DNA from: Clostridium sp. 26_22
GTDB taxonomy: Bacteria > Bacillota > Clostridia > TANB77 > CAG-508
NCBI GenBank assembly: GCA_001916005.1
Contig: MNRP01000040.1
Coordinates: 1 to 47,910, forward strand
DNA length: 47,910 nt
Reading direction: 5' to 3'
Positions 34,626 through 44,337 of the stretch are shown one piece after another. A model generated the notes under the pieces. The model was not told the DNA's origin, made no database searches, and was given only the letters and a program-made list of their open reading frames with translations. The translations under genes were made by a program, and so were the position numbers. The stretch's first letter is position 1; every line of letters starts with the position of its first letter.

Positions 34626-36959
34626 ATGATGGAAGAATTAAAAGGTTTAACAACAGAAGAAATAGAAGAAAAAACAAAACAAGGAAAAACAAATAAAATA
34701 AAAATTAAAGCAAATGAAAGTGTTTTAAAAATAATAAGAAAAAATATATTTACATATTTCAATTTGATTTTTTTAATATTAGCAATTTTACTTATCACAT
34801 CACAATCATATAGAAATTTAACATTTTTGATTATTATAACAATAAACATTTTAATTGGAATTTTTCAACAAATAAAATCAAAAATTACATTAGACAAATT
34901 ATCATTACTTGATAAAAATGATTATATAGTAATTAGAAATGGCAAAAAAGGAAAAATAAGTTCTGACAATCTTGTAGAAGGAGATTATGTAATTTTAGAG
35001 GCTGGAAATCAAATTCCAGCTGATGCAGTAGTAGTTTCAGGAAAAATGTATGTGAATGAATCTTTATTAACTGGCGAACAAGATGAAATTGAAAAAAATA
35101 TAAATTCTAATCTTATGTCTGGAAGTTTTGTTATATCTGGAAAATCAGTAGTAAAACTTACAAAGGTGGGAGATGAATCCTTTTCCTCAAAAATAATGAA
35201 AGATTCCAAAAAAATTAAGGAAACAAAATCTGAAATGATTTCAGCAATTGACAAAATTGTTAAATTTGCAGGAATAATTATTATTCCAATCGGATTACTA
35301 TTATTTTGGGAGTCTTATATTGTGAATGGTAACACTTATAAAGAAAGTGTTAATTCAATGGTATCTGCATTAATTGGAATGATACCAGAAGGCTTATATT
35401 TATTAACAACAGTTGCTTTAGCAATAAGTGCTGGAAAACTTGCTAGAAAAAAAGTTATTCTACATGATATGAAAAGTATTGAAAGCCTTGCAAGAGTTGA
35501 TGTTTTATGTGTTGACAAAACAGGAACAATTACAAACAATAAAATGAAAATATTAGATATATTTGATGAAAAAGAAAATAGTTTTATTAAAGATAGAAAA
35601 AATTCAAAATTGGAAATTTTGGCTAAATATATTAATACTATAGATGACAATAATATAACAATGGATGCTATAAAGGAGCAGTTAGATGGGATTTCTAGTG
35701 AAAAGCTATCTAACATAAGCAAAGAAAACTTTAATTCAAAAAATAAATTTTCATTTATAAAAATCGATGAAAATTTAACATACAAATTAGGAGCTCCTGA
35801 AATATTATTAGATAAAGAATTTGAAAATATGATTAATAAGAAAGCAAAAAATGGAGAAAGAATACTTGCTTTTGTTAAAGAAGAAAATAATAAAAACATT
35901 CCTATCTTATTTATAAGTTTGAAAAATGAAATAAGAAAAAATGCAAAAGAAATTTTTGGATTTTTTAACAATAGAAAAGTTGAAATTAGAGTTATATCAG
36001 GAGACAATCCAGTTACAGTATCAACAATTGCAAAACAAGCAGGTATAAAAGAATATGAAAAATATGTAGATTGTAGAGAATTAGAAAGCTATGAAGATAT
36101 AAAAAAAGCAGTAAAGAAATATACTGTTTTTGGTAGAGTAAATCCTGAACAGAAAAAACAAATCATTAAGGCTTTAAAAGAACTAGGATTAAAAGTAGCG
36201 ATGACAGGTGATGGAGTAAATGACATATTAGCAATGAAAGAATCTGATTGTTCAATCGCTATGGGGTCTGGAGCAGATGTAGCTAGAGAAACAGCACAAG
36301 TTGTATTACTAGATTCTGACTTTGGTAATATGAGAGACATAGTTTATGAAGGAAGAAAAAATATTAATAATATAACTAGGTCTGCCTCATTATTTACATA
36401 CAAAAATATATTCTCATTATTGCTTTCTATATATTCAATAGTTTTTGCAATGCAGTATCCACTAGAGCCAAATCAAGTTTCTTTAGGTAGTGCATTTACA
36501 ATTGGAATACCTGCATTTTTATTAACATTTGAAGAAAATCAAAAGAAACAACAAAATGGTGATTTTTTAAGAAAAGTCTTTACAGATTCGCTTCCTGCTG
36601 CAATAACATCATTTCTAGCAATTGTAGCTATGGTTGGATTTTCTATATTATTCAATGTAGGTGAACAAGAAATAACAACAGCTTGTAGTTATCTATTTTT
36701 TACAGGAGGATTTTTAATACTATATAAAATTATTAGACCACTGAATAAATATAGGGCAAGTGTTATGGCTTTATGCATTCTTGGAATTCTTTTAACAATT
36801 AATATTATGCCAAGCTTTTTTGCTATAAAAGAAATATCAGGACGAGCAACAGCACTTGTTACACTATTTGCAATAGCAGAATTTGCATTAATCAGGTGGA
36901 TTACATTGATATTAGAAAAATTTAAAAGAAACAAAAAAGAAAGTGCAGTTAAATATTGA
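34626..36959 (+). CDS. P-type cation-transporting ATPase, CtpE-like
   Basis: A 777-residue pump. Actuator motif NESLLTGEQ, the M4 segment MIPEGLYLLTT, phosphorylation site DKTGTIT (Asp297), MTGDGVNDILAMK and about ten membrane helices. There is no HMA domain or CPC motif, and the IPEGL helix 4 groups it with the CtpE-type (calcium or other divalent cation) pumps rather than copper exporters. Two ATGs in tandem start the gene; the ribosome binding site AAGGAAGG is rather far (about 20 bp). Cation specificity is inferred only. Confidence 0.88.
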   Translation: MMEELKGLTTEEIEEKTKQGKTNKIKIKANESVLKIIRKNIFTYFNLIFLILAILLITSQSYRNLTFLIIITINILIGIFQQIKSKITLDKLSLLDKNDYIVIRNGKKGKISSDNLVEGDYVILEAGNQIPADAVVVSGKMYVNESLLTGEQDEIEKNINSNLMSGSFVISGKSVVKLTKVGDESFSSKIMKDSKKIKETKSEMISAIDKIVKFAGIIIIPIGLLLFWESYIVNGNTYKESVNSMVSALIGMIPEGLYLLTTVALAISAGKLARKKVILHDMKSIESLARVDVLCVDKTGTITNNKMKILDIFDEKENSFIKDRKNSKLEILAKYINTIDDNNITMDAIKEQLDGISSEKLSNISKENFNSKNKFSFIKIDENLTYKLGAPEILLDKEFENMINKKAKNGERILAFVKEENNKNIPILFISLKNEIRKNAKEIFGFFNNRKVEIRVISGDNPVTVSTIAKQAGIKEYEKYVDCRELESYEDIKKAVKKYTVFGRVNPEQKKQIIKALKELGLKVAMTGDGVNDILAMKESDCSIAMGSGADVARETAQVVLLDSDFGNMRDIVYEGRKNINNITRSASLFTYKNIFSLLLSIYSIVFAMQYPLEPNQVSLGSAFTIGIPAFLLTFEENQKKQQNGDFLRKVFTDSLPAAITSFLAIVAMVGFSILFNVGEQEITTACSYLFFTGGFLILYKIIRPLNKYRASVMALCILGILLTINIMPSFFAIKEISGRATALVTLFAIAEFALIRWITLILEKFKRNKKESAVKY

Positions 36960-36985
36960 TAAAATAAGTATGAAGAAGGCATAAA

Positions 36986-37066
36986 GGATTTAAAGTATAT
37001 AAAAGAACAGAATTAGATGAACAAAGAAATCAGTTTCCAATTTTATATATGAGATTAGAAAAATAG
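36986..37066 (+). pseudogene. C-terminal remnant of a GNAT acetyltransferase
   Basis: The frame GFKVYKRTELDEQRNQFPIL, then YMRLEK and stop, is the usual last strand and tail of a GNAT acetyltransferase. YEE just upstream (36970s) lies in another frame. Only about 26 codons are left. Confidence 0.55.
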
Positions 37067-37094
37067 CAGAATTAAAAAATATGAGGTTATAACT

Positions 37095-38040
37095 ATGAAG
37101 AGAAAAAGTTTGGTAATTATTGAAATGCTATAATGAAGAATTAACAAAAATAACAGAAGAAAGCAAAAAAGAAAATATAACAGAAGAAGATGCAAAAAAA
37201 GTAGCAATTGAAAAATTAAATCAAATAGGATTTAATGCTAACATAATAGGGACAAACCATTATAAAGAAATTGATTCAACTAAAATAATGTATCGTTTTG
37301 ACACAAAAGATAATTATGAAATAACAATAGATGGTCAAACTGGAGAGTTTTTTGATATATGGAATAATAACAAAAATACTCAAGATACAAGTAAATACAT
37401 AACAGAGGAACAGGCAAAAGAATTAGCAAACAAATATTATAAATTATTTGGATATAAAGATGGAGAATACGAAATTACACACGTTCACTCTGTAAACAAT
37501 GAAGGAATACAAACAGGTGCAGGATTTAGAATGACAGTAATATATAATAAAAAATATGGAGATGTATATAATCCTTATGAAAGTATAAGTATTATAGTGG
37601 AATCAAAAAATATGGAATTGGAATTATTTAGAGTTGAAAATACTCCATTTGATAATAATGAGGTAACTATAAAAGAACAAGAAGCAATAGATATTGCTAT
37701 AAAAGAAGACCAAAATGTTAAAACAAACAAAATAGAAAAAACTAAAGCAAAATTAATGGTAGTAAAAATGAATGCAGATGCTTATGATAGAAAAAATAAT
37801 ACTAAAAAATATTATGAAGCAATGCAAACAACAGATTATCCAGCAGAAGAAAGAAATTATTATGCAGTAGAAAATAGAGTAAGAAGAGCTTGGGTAGTAG
37901 TTTTGGAATATGAAGATAATTTTGATGATGTAGTAAAAAGATATACAGAAGGAGCATATAGTTATTTTGTAGATGCAACAACAGGAGAAATTATTGGTGG
38001 ACATACAATGGATTATATTTATAGTGAAAGTGTAAAATAG
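37095..38040 (+). pseudogene. PepSY-like domain protein with lost signal peptide
   Basis: The likely start is ATG 37095 after GAGG (MKRKSLVII), but its frame ends after 12 codons. The long frame opens at a TTG (37120) in another phase. The 306-residue body has two PepSY-type modules (NITEEDAKKVAIEKLNQIGF with YEITIDGQTGEFF, and YITEEQAKELANKYYKLFGY) plus a third acidic domain and a C-terminal PepSY-like strand pair (YSYFVDATTGEIIGGHTMDY). Such proteins are normally exported, yet no signal peptide remains in frame. Deletion plus frameshift at about 37105-37125 is likely. Confidence 0.65.
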
Positions 38041-38144
38041 TTTCTTTTTAAATAAAACTTCATTTTGAATATCTGGTCAGTTTTGTTTATTTTATAATAA
38101 AAATATATTAATATATTATAAAATAAATAAAATAGGAGAAAATA

Positions 38145-38717
38145 ATGAAAAAAGAAAAAATACTAAAAATTATAATAGCAATACTACTAATCTTAATATT
38201 GTTAGGAGTTGGTTTAACAGAAGTGATAGGAAACTATTTTGTAAACTATGCAATAGCCAGAAGCGGAGCAGGCGGAGACAGAAAAATTAGCCAAGAAAGC
38301 ACAATAGAAGTATTAGGAGAAGATGAAAAAATAATAGAAAACAATAAAAAAATAGCTAAAGAAAATTCAGAAAAATGGAGTGAAGCAATTCAACAAAAAC
38401 AAGTAGAAGTAAAAGCAAGATTTAATTTACCAGAATTTCCAGTTTTAAATATGTTCCAAATAGTAGCAAATAGAAAAGCAAAATATGACATAAAAGAAGC
38501 ATCATCACTTAAACAAGTAAAGAAAAGTAAAACACCAATATTATTTATTCATGGAGATAAAGATGACTTCGTTCCAGAATATATGTGTGAAAAATTATAT
38601 GATGCAACAAATTGCAAAAAAGAAAAAATTATTATACATGGAGCAGGTCATACGGACGGAAAATATAGAGAACCAGAAAAATATTATAACACAATATTTG
38701 ATTGGATAAGCAGATAA
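38145..38717 (+). CDS. Alpha/beta hydrolase with internal deletion of the nucleophile region
   Basis: A 190-residue intact frame. It has an N-terminal signal-anchor (residues 7-28), NYFVNYAIARSG as in membrane-anchored alpha/beta hydrolases of Bacillota, and the C-terminal third with FNLPEFPVLNMFQIVANRKAKY, PILFIHGDKDDFVP (acid) and IHGAGHTDGKY (catalytic His). The roughly 120 residues that should lie between, including the HG oxyanion motif and the GxSxG nucleophile elbow, are absent; the junction is around residues 75-92. Frame is kept, so a protein may be made, but hydrolase activity is not expected. GGAG lies 6 bp upstream. The stop codon is within the next hairpin. Confidence 0.75.
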   Translation: MKKEKILKIIIAILLILILLGVGLTEVIGNYFVNYAIARSGAGGDRKISQESTIEVLGEDEKIIENNKKIAKENSEKWSEAIQQKQVEVKARFNLPEFPVLNMFQIVANRKAKYDIKEASSLKQVKKSKTPILFIHGDKDDFVPEYMCEKLYDATNCKKEKIIIHGAGHTDGKYREPEKYYNTIFDWISR

Positions 38718-38750
38718 TTATTGATAATTATCTGCTTTTGTGATATATAT
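38710..38750 (+). terminator. Composite terminator-promoter upstream of polA
   Basis: A perfect 12-bp hairpin (38710-38721 with 38726-38737, loop TTGA) and Ts. TTGATA (38722-38727) is 17 bp from TATATA (38745-38750), about 30 bp before the polA ATG. Confidence 0.65.
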
Positions 38751-38779
38751 ATAAGAGCAAAATTTGAGAGGAGAAACAC

Positions 38780-41485
38780 ATGAAAAAATTAGTATTAATA
38801 GATGGTAATAGTATAATGAATAGAGCCTTCTATGGAATAATGGGAAGTAAAGCATTAACAACAAAAGATGGAAAATATACAAATGCTATATATGGATTTT
38901 TAGCAATATTATTTAAATTATTAGAAGAAGAAACACCAGAATATATAGCAGTAGCCTTTGATTTAAAAGCACCAACAGCAAGACATAAATTATATGAAGG
39001 TTACAAAGCAAATAGAAAAGGTATGCCAGAAGAACTTGCAGAACAAATGCCAATAATAAAAGAAATATTAAGAGCAATGAACATAGATATAATAGAAAAA
39101 GAAGGTTATGAAGGTGATGACATAATAGGAACACTATCAAGATATGGAGAAAATCAAGGATTAGAAGTAACAATACTTTCAGGAGATAGAGACACTTTTC
39201 AACTTGCAACAGATAAAGTAACTATCAAAATTCCAAGAACAAAAGCAGGAAAAACAGAAACAGAATTATTTGATAGAGAAAAAGTAAAAGAAGTTTATGG
39301 AATAGAACCAAAACAATTAATAGAAGTAAAAGGATTGCAAGGAGACACTTCAGACAATATACCAGGTGTTCCAGGAATAGGTGAAAAAACAGCATTATCA
39401 CTAATTCAAAAATATGGGAACATAGATAATATATATGAAAAATTAGAAAAAGGAGAATCTGATTTAAAAGGAAAACAAAAAGAAAAATTAGAAGAAAATA
39501 AAGATTTAGCATTTTTATCTAGAACATTAGGAAGAATAAATCTAGAAGTTCCAATAGAAGATAATTTAGAAGATTTAAAATTAGAAGAATGGAATAAAAC
39601 AGAAGTATTAAAAATCTTTAAAGAATTAAATTTTAAACGTTATATAGAAAGATTTAACTTACAAGAAGAAAACACTGAAAATACAGATATAAAAGTAGAA
39701 GATATGTATAAAACAGTAGAAAAAACAGCAGAACAAATAATAGAAAAAATAAAAGAAAATAAAGAAATGATATTCTACTTAAATACAGAAAAAGATGAAG
39801 ACACAGAAAAAATTATAAAAGAAAAAATATTGGGAATAAGTATATTCAATAAAAAAGAAAATGAAGTATATTATACAAAAATAGATAAAGACTTAGATTC
39901 AAAATGGAAAGAAATATTAGAAAATAAAGAAATTGCAAAAATAGGAATAGATTTAAGTAAAACATATATATTATTAAAACAACAAAACATCACAATAAAA
40001 GGAATTAGTTATGACATAAGTATAGCATCATATGTATTAGATCCAAATCATAACAAATTAGACATAGAAAACTTAGCAGAAAATTATTTAGATATAAATG
40101 TAAAAGAAATATTAGATGAAGAAGAAAGTACAAAACAAGAACAAATAAATCTATTTGACACAGTAGAAGAAAACAAAGATAATAAAGTAAAAAAATATAC
40201 TTTATATGCATATATAATATCAAAAATAAAAGATGTAACAGAAAAAAAACTAGAAGAAATCAATGCAATAGAATTATTTAAAAATATAGATATGCCAACA
40301 GTAACAGTTCTTGCAGATATGCAATGGAATGGAATGTATGCAGATGAAGAAGAATTGAATTCTTTTGGAAATAAACTAAAAGAACAATTAGAAATAAAAA
40401 CAAAAATTATATATGAAATGGCTGGAGAAGAATTTAATATAAATTCCACAAAACAATTAGGAGAAATTCTATTTGAAAAAATGAAACTACCAGTAATAAA
40501 GAAAACAAAAAGTGGTTACTCAACAGATGTTGATGTTTTAGAAAAATTAAAATCAGAAGACCCAATAATACAAGAATTATTAGATTATAGGCAATTAATG
40601 AAATTAAACTCAACATATGTAGAAGGATTAAAACCATATATCAATCCTAAAGACAAAAGAATACACTCATTTTTCCATCAAACAATAACAGCTACAGGAA
40701 GAATAAGTTCAACAGAACCAAATCTACAAAATATACCAACAAGATTTGAACTTGGTAAACAAGTAAGAAAAATTTTCAAACCAGAAGCTGGTAAAATATA
40801 TATAGATGCAGATTATTCACAAATAGAACTAAGAGTATTAGCACATATGTCAGAAGACAAACATATGATACAAGCATTTAAAGAAGGTCAAGATATACAC
40901 AAACAAGCAGCATCAAAAGTATTTAAAACACCATTAGAAGAAGTAACGAAAGAACAAAGAAGTAATGCAAAAGCAGTTAACTTTGGTATAGTTTATGGAA
41001 TAAGTGATTTTGGATTAGGAGAGCAATTAGGAATATCAAGAAAAATAGCAAAACAATATATTCAAGAATATCTAGAAGAATATCAGGGAATAAAAGACTT
41101 TATGGAAAAAACAAAAGAATCTGCCAAAGAAAAAGGCTATGTAGAAACACTATTTAACAGAAGAAGATATATTCCAGAATTGAAATCTAACAATTACATG
41201 GTAAGACAATTTGGGGAAAGAGCAGCAATGAACACACCAATTCAAGGAACTGCAGCAGATATTATGAAAATAGCAATGATAAAAGTAAAAGAAGATCTAG
41301 AAAATAAAAATTTAAAATCAAAAATAGTATTACAAGTACATGATGAAATGATGATAGAAGCACCAATAGAAGAAGCAGAAATAGTAAAAAACATAGTAAA
41401 AGAATCAATGGAAAGTGCAGTAACATTAAAAATACCATTAATAGCAGAAGTATCAGAAGCAGAAAATTGGTATGAGTGTAAATAA
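38780..41485 (+). CDS. polA: DNA polymerase I
   Basis: A 901-residue protein in the usual three-domain layout. Residues 1-290: 5' nuclease (LVLIDGNSIMNRAF-like start, EGDDIIGTLSRYG, GLQGDTSDNIPGVPGIGEKTA). Residues about 310-470: 3'-5' exonuclease-like domain in which the catalytic Asp-x-Glu is replaced (IFYLNTE), as in Bacillus Pol I, so proofreading is unlikely. Residues 500-901: polymerase with DADYSQIELR (Asp676), the O-helix RSNAKAVNFGIVYG and VHDE (Asp855). It functions in gap filling and primer removal. GAGAGGAG precedes the ATG. Confidence 0.97.
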   Translation: MKKLVLIDGNSIMNRAFYGIMGSKALTTKDGKYTNAIYGFLAILFKLLEEETPEYIAVAFDLKAPTARHKLYEGYKANRKGMPEELAEQMPIIKEILRAMNIDIIEKEGYEGDDIIGTLSRYGENQGLEVTILSGDRDTFQLATDKVTIKIPRTKAGKTETELFDREKVKEVYGIEPKQLIEVKGLQGDTSDNIPGVPGIGEKTALSLIQKYGNIDNIYEKLEKGESDLKGKQKEKLEENKDLAFLSRTLGRINLEVPIEDNLEDLKLEEWNKTEVLKIFKELNFKRYIERFNLQEENTENTDIKVEDMYKTVEKTAEQIIEKIKENKEMIFYLNTEKDEDTEKIIKEKILGISIFNKKENEVYYTKIDKDLDSKWKEILENKEIAKIGIDLSKTYILLKQQNITIKGISYDISIASYVLDPNHNKLDIENLAENYLDINVKEILDEEESTKQEQINLFDTVEENKDNKVKKYTLYAYIISKIKDVTEKKLEEINAIELFKNIDMPTVTVLADMQWNGMYADEEELNSFGNKLKEQLEIKTKIIYEMAGEEFNINSTKQLGEILFEKMKLPVIKKTKSGYSTDVDVLEKLKSEDPIIQELLDYRQLMKLNSTYVEGLKPYINPKDKRIHSFFHQTITATGRISSTEPNLQNIPTRFELGKQVRKIFKPEAGKIYIDADYSQIELRVLAHMSEDKHMIQAFKEGQDIHKQAASKVFKTPLEEVTKEQRSNAKAVNFGIVYGISDFGLGEQLGISRKIAKQYIQEYLEEYQGIKDFMEKTKESAKEKGYVETLFNRRRYIPELKSNNYMVRQFGERAAMNTPIQGTAADIMKIAMIKVKEDLENKNLKSKIVLQVHDEMMIEAPIEEAEIVKNIVKESMESAVTLKIPLIAEVSEAENWYECK

Positions 41486-41517
41486 AAAAATAACACGAAA
41501 GGAGAAATGGTGATTTA

Positions 41518-42075
41518 ATGAAAAGAACATTGATTATACTACTAATTATATGTGTAATATTAGCAATATTTTCAATATTCAATATACCAAATAAAATACT
41601 AAAACAAATATATAAAAAAGAATATTCACAATATGTTGAAAAATATTCGAAACAATATAATGTTGATGAAGAATTAGTATATGCAGTTATAAAAGCAGAA
41701 AGCAATTTTAATTCTAATGCTCATTCTAGCAAAGGAGCAGTTGGATTAATGCAACTAATGGAAGATACAGCAAAAGACATAGCAAAAAAAGCAAATGTAC
41801 AACTAGTTGGAACAGAAGTAAGACAAAATCTTTTAGATAGTGAAACAAATATAAACTTAGGAACAAAATATTTATCAATACTAATAGAAAAATATCAAAA
41901 TATCGAAGTTGCAATAACTGCATATAATGCCGGAATAGGAACAGTAGATAATTGGATTGAAAAAGGCATTATAAAAAGTGATGGTTCAGATATTGAAAAT
42001 ATACCATATAAAGAAACTAATAATTATGTAAGAAAAATCTTAAGAGATTACAAAATATATGAAAAGATATATTAA
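41518..42075 (+). CDS. Membrane-anchored lytic transglycosylase (Slt family)
   Basis: A 185-residue protein with a signal-anchor (4-22) and one SLT/goose-lysozyme-like domain: VYAVIKAESNFNSNAHSSKGAVGLMQLM (catalytic Glu61), LDSETNINLGTKYLSILI and AITAYNAGIGTVDNWI. It cleaves the glycan strand of peptidoglycan. In many Clostridia polA, coaE and this transglycosylase are neighbours; here coaE is missing between them. AAAGGAG lies upstream. Confidence 0.92.
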   Translation: MKRTLIILLIICVILAIFSIFNIPNKILKQIYKKEYSQYVEKYSKQYNVDEELVYAVIKAESNFNSNAHSSKGAVGLMQLMEDTAKDIAKKANVQLVGTEVRQNLLDSETNINLGTKYLSILIEKYQNIEVAITAYNAGIGTVDNWIEKGIIKSDGSDIENIPYKETNNYVRKILRDYKIYEKIY

Positions 42076-42139
42076 ATACTAGACAAATGAAGAAAAATGA
42101 AATAAAATAGTTAAGTAATAATATAAGAGGAGAACTTAG

Positions 42140-43369
42140 ATGATAGTAGAACAATTAATATTTACAATTATTGCTTTTGTACTTTTTGTTTTTACATTTT
42201 TCAAAATGATAAGAAAAAATGAAACTGATTATATAATAGTTTTAATAATACAAGCCTTAGGAATAGCTTTCAATTTTGTAGAAGTATTATTGAAAAAAGA
42301 ATTAAGTCCATTATTAACTATTATTAAATATTTATTTGGAATTTTAGTACCTATTGGAATAATTATATTAGAAAGAAAAAATATTCCATTATTACAAGTT
42401 TCAAGTGTATTAAAAGCAAAATTATATGTGAAAATGGGAAATAACAAAAAAGCAAAAGAACAATTAATTAATTTAGTAAGTGTATACCCAGAAAATTACA
42501 TTGGGCATAAGATGTTGGCAGAAATATATGAATCAGAAGGTGGAATGAGAAAAGCAATTGATGAATATGTACAAGCAATAGACATCAATAAAAAAGACTA
42601 TGATTCATATTTTAGAGTTGCAGAATTATTAAATAATTTAGATAAAACAGATGAATCTGCAGAAATGTTATTTAATTTATTAGAAAAAAAGCCAGAATAT
42701 TATAAGGCTACTGAACTTTTAGGAGATATTTTAATAGCTAAAGAAATGTATAAAGAAGCAGTAAATATATATCAAAATGCTTTAAGATATAATCCAACAA
42801 GTTATGAAATAAATTATAATCTTGGAATTGCATATACAATGTTAAATGATTTCCAAAATGCTAGAGTATGTTATGAAAAGGCTGCGGAACTAAATTCTTT
42901 ATTATATAATGCAAAATATTCTTTAGCAGAAATTGCATTAATTTATAAAGAATTAGAAGAAGCGGAAAAATACTTTATGCAAGCTGTGGAAGATGAAGAA
43001 TTAGCAGCAGACAGCTATTATGAATTATCAAAAATCTCAATGATAAAAGGAGATAAAGATACAGCTATAAAATTTGCAAACATAGCAATTGATATAGATT
43101 CAGAAAAAATAGTACCAAAAATAAAAAGTGATCCAATATTTATACCTATAATGACAAAAATGGCAATACCATTTAACTTACAAAAAGCTCAAGTAAAAGA
43201 AAAATTAGAAGAAAAAGAAATAAAAGCAAAAACACATCTAGAAGATATGTTTGAAATAACAAGAAACTTAAGTTATGATGATATTAGATTATTAAAAAAG
43301 AACAAAGAAAATAAAGAAAGTGGAAAAAACATAAATATAGAAAAAGAACAAAAAGAAAGACAAGAATAA
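42140..43369 (+). CDS. Membrane-bound tetratricopeptide-repeat protein
   Basis: A 409-residue protein. Residues 1-85 contain three hydrophobic helices, and about 90-330 hold six to seven TPR units (for example AKEQLINLVSVYPENYIGHKML, AIDEYVQAIDINKKDYDSYF, AVNIYQNALRYNPTSYEINY). The C-terminal about 60 residues are charged and probably a coiled coil. It is a scaffold for protein contacts; partners unknown. The gene has GAGGAG upstream and sits between a lytic transglycosylase and dpaA. Confidence 0.85.
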   Translation: MIVEQLIFTIIAFVLFVFTFFKMIRKNETDYIIVLIIQALGIAFNFVEVLLKKELSPLLTIIKYLFGILVPIGIIILERKNIPLLQVSSVLKAKLYVKMGNNKKAKEQLINLVSVYPENYIGHKMLAEIYESEGGMRKAIDEYVQAIDINKKDYDSYFRVAELLNNLDKTDESAEMLFNLLEKKPEYYKATELLGDILIAKEMYKEAVNIYQNALRYNPTSYEINYNLGIAYTMLNDFQNARVCYEKAAELNSLLYNAKYSLAEIALIYKELEEAEKYFMQAVEDEELAADSYYELSKISMIKGDKDTAIKFANIAIDIDSEKIVPKIKSDPIFIPIMTKMAIPFNLQKAQVKEKLEEKEIKAKTHLEDMFEITRNLSYDDIRLLKKNKENKESGKNINIEKEQKERQE

Positions 43370-43438
43370 AACTAAAACTCATAAAATTCTAAAATTTAAA
43401 TATAATAATAATAAAATAAAAAAGGAAAGAAGGATTTT

Positions 43439-44317
43439 ATGAGTACAAATTTTACTGTTGTTGGTGGAGATTTAAGAATAATCAAATTAGTACAAATGTT
43501 GGCTAATGATGGAAATACTATATATGCTTATGGTGTAGAAAAAGCAGAGGAATTAAAAGAAAATGAAAACATAATAATCTGTGAAAAATTATCAGAAGCA
43601 ATAAAAAATTCAGAAATCATAATAGGACCAATACCATTTTCAAGTAATGGAAAAGACATAAGTTCACCATTTAGTGAAAAAACAATATCAATAAGAGAGT
43701 TAATGCACGCAATAAATGCAAAAATTTTAATAGCAGGTAGCATAACTCCAGATGTATATGAATTAGCAAATGATGAATATATTGAAATAATTGACATTAT
43801 GAAAAGAGAAGAACTAGCAGTTTTAAACACAATTTCAACTGCAGAAGGAACTATTGAAATAATAATAGCAAACACAAATAAAATAATACATGGAAGTAAA
43901 GTGTTAATATTAGGATTTGGAAGAATAGGAAAAGTATTAGCCAGAAAATTAGCAGGATTATCAGCCAAAGTTACCTGTGCTGCAAGAAAAGATGAAGACT
44001 TAGCTTGGATTAGGGCATATGGACATATGGAAACAAATATAAATGCAATAGGAGAAAATTTATCGGAATTCGATATAATAATAAATACAGTGCCACACTT
44101 AGTCTTAACAGAAGAAAGACTACAATATGTAAAAAAAGATTGCTTATTAGTTGATTTAGCTTCAAATCCAGGAGGAATTGACAAAAGAGCAGCAAAAGAC
44201 AAAAATTTAAAACTAATATGGGCATTAGCATTACCAGGAAAAGTAGCACCAGTCACAACAGCAGAATTTATAAAAGACACAGTTTATAATATTTTAAAAG
44301 AAATATATAAAAAATAA
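43439..44317 (+). CDS. dpaA: Dipicolinate synthase subunit A
   Basis: A 292-residue protein matching SpoVFA/DpaA: N-terminal VVGGDLRIIKLVQMLA, IIIGPIPFSSNGK, then a Rossmann domain with ILGFGRIGKVLA (GFGRIG 159-164), INTVPHLVLTEE and DLASNPGGID. It makes dipicolinic acid from dihydrodipicolinate in the mother cell for loading into the spore, usually with the flavoprotein DpaB (SpoVFB). No dpaB follows; the next gene is uppP. Evidence that the organism forms endospores, or did so recently. AAGGAAAGAAGG precedes the ATG. Confidence 0.93.
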   Translation: MSTNFTVVGGDLRIIKLVQMLANDGNTIYAYGVEKAEELKENENIIICEKLSEAIKNSEIIIGPIPFSSNGKDISSPFSEKTISIRELMHAINAKILIAGSITPDVYELANDEYIEIIDIMKREELAVLNTISTAEGTIEIIIANTNKIIHGSKVLILGFGRIGKVLARKLAGLSAKVTCAARKDEDLAWIRAYGHMETNINAIGENLSEFDIIINTVPHLVLTEERLQYVKKDCLLVDLASNPGGIDKRAAKDKNLKLIWALALPGKVAPVTTAEFIKDTVYNILKEIYKK

Positions 44318-44337
44318 CAAAAGAAAGGATGAAAAAA

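Noticed and set aside
35336..36007. 223-codon minus-strand frame
   Set aside because: Shadow of the P-type ATPase gene; composition is Ser/Phe/Leu-rich without any motif.
43528..44280. 250-codon minus-strand frame
   Set aside because: It lies fully opposite dpaA, whose motifs are clear; low-GC A-rich coding strands routinely leave long open frames on the other strand.
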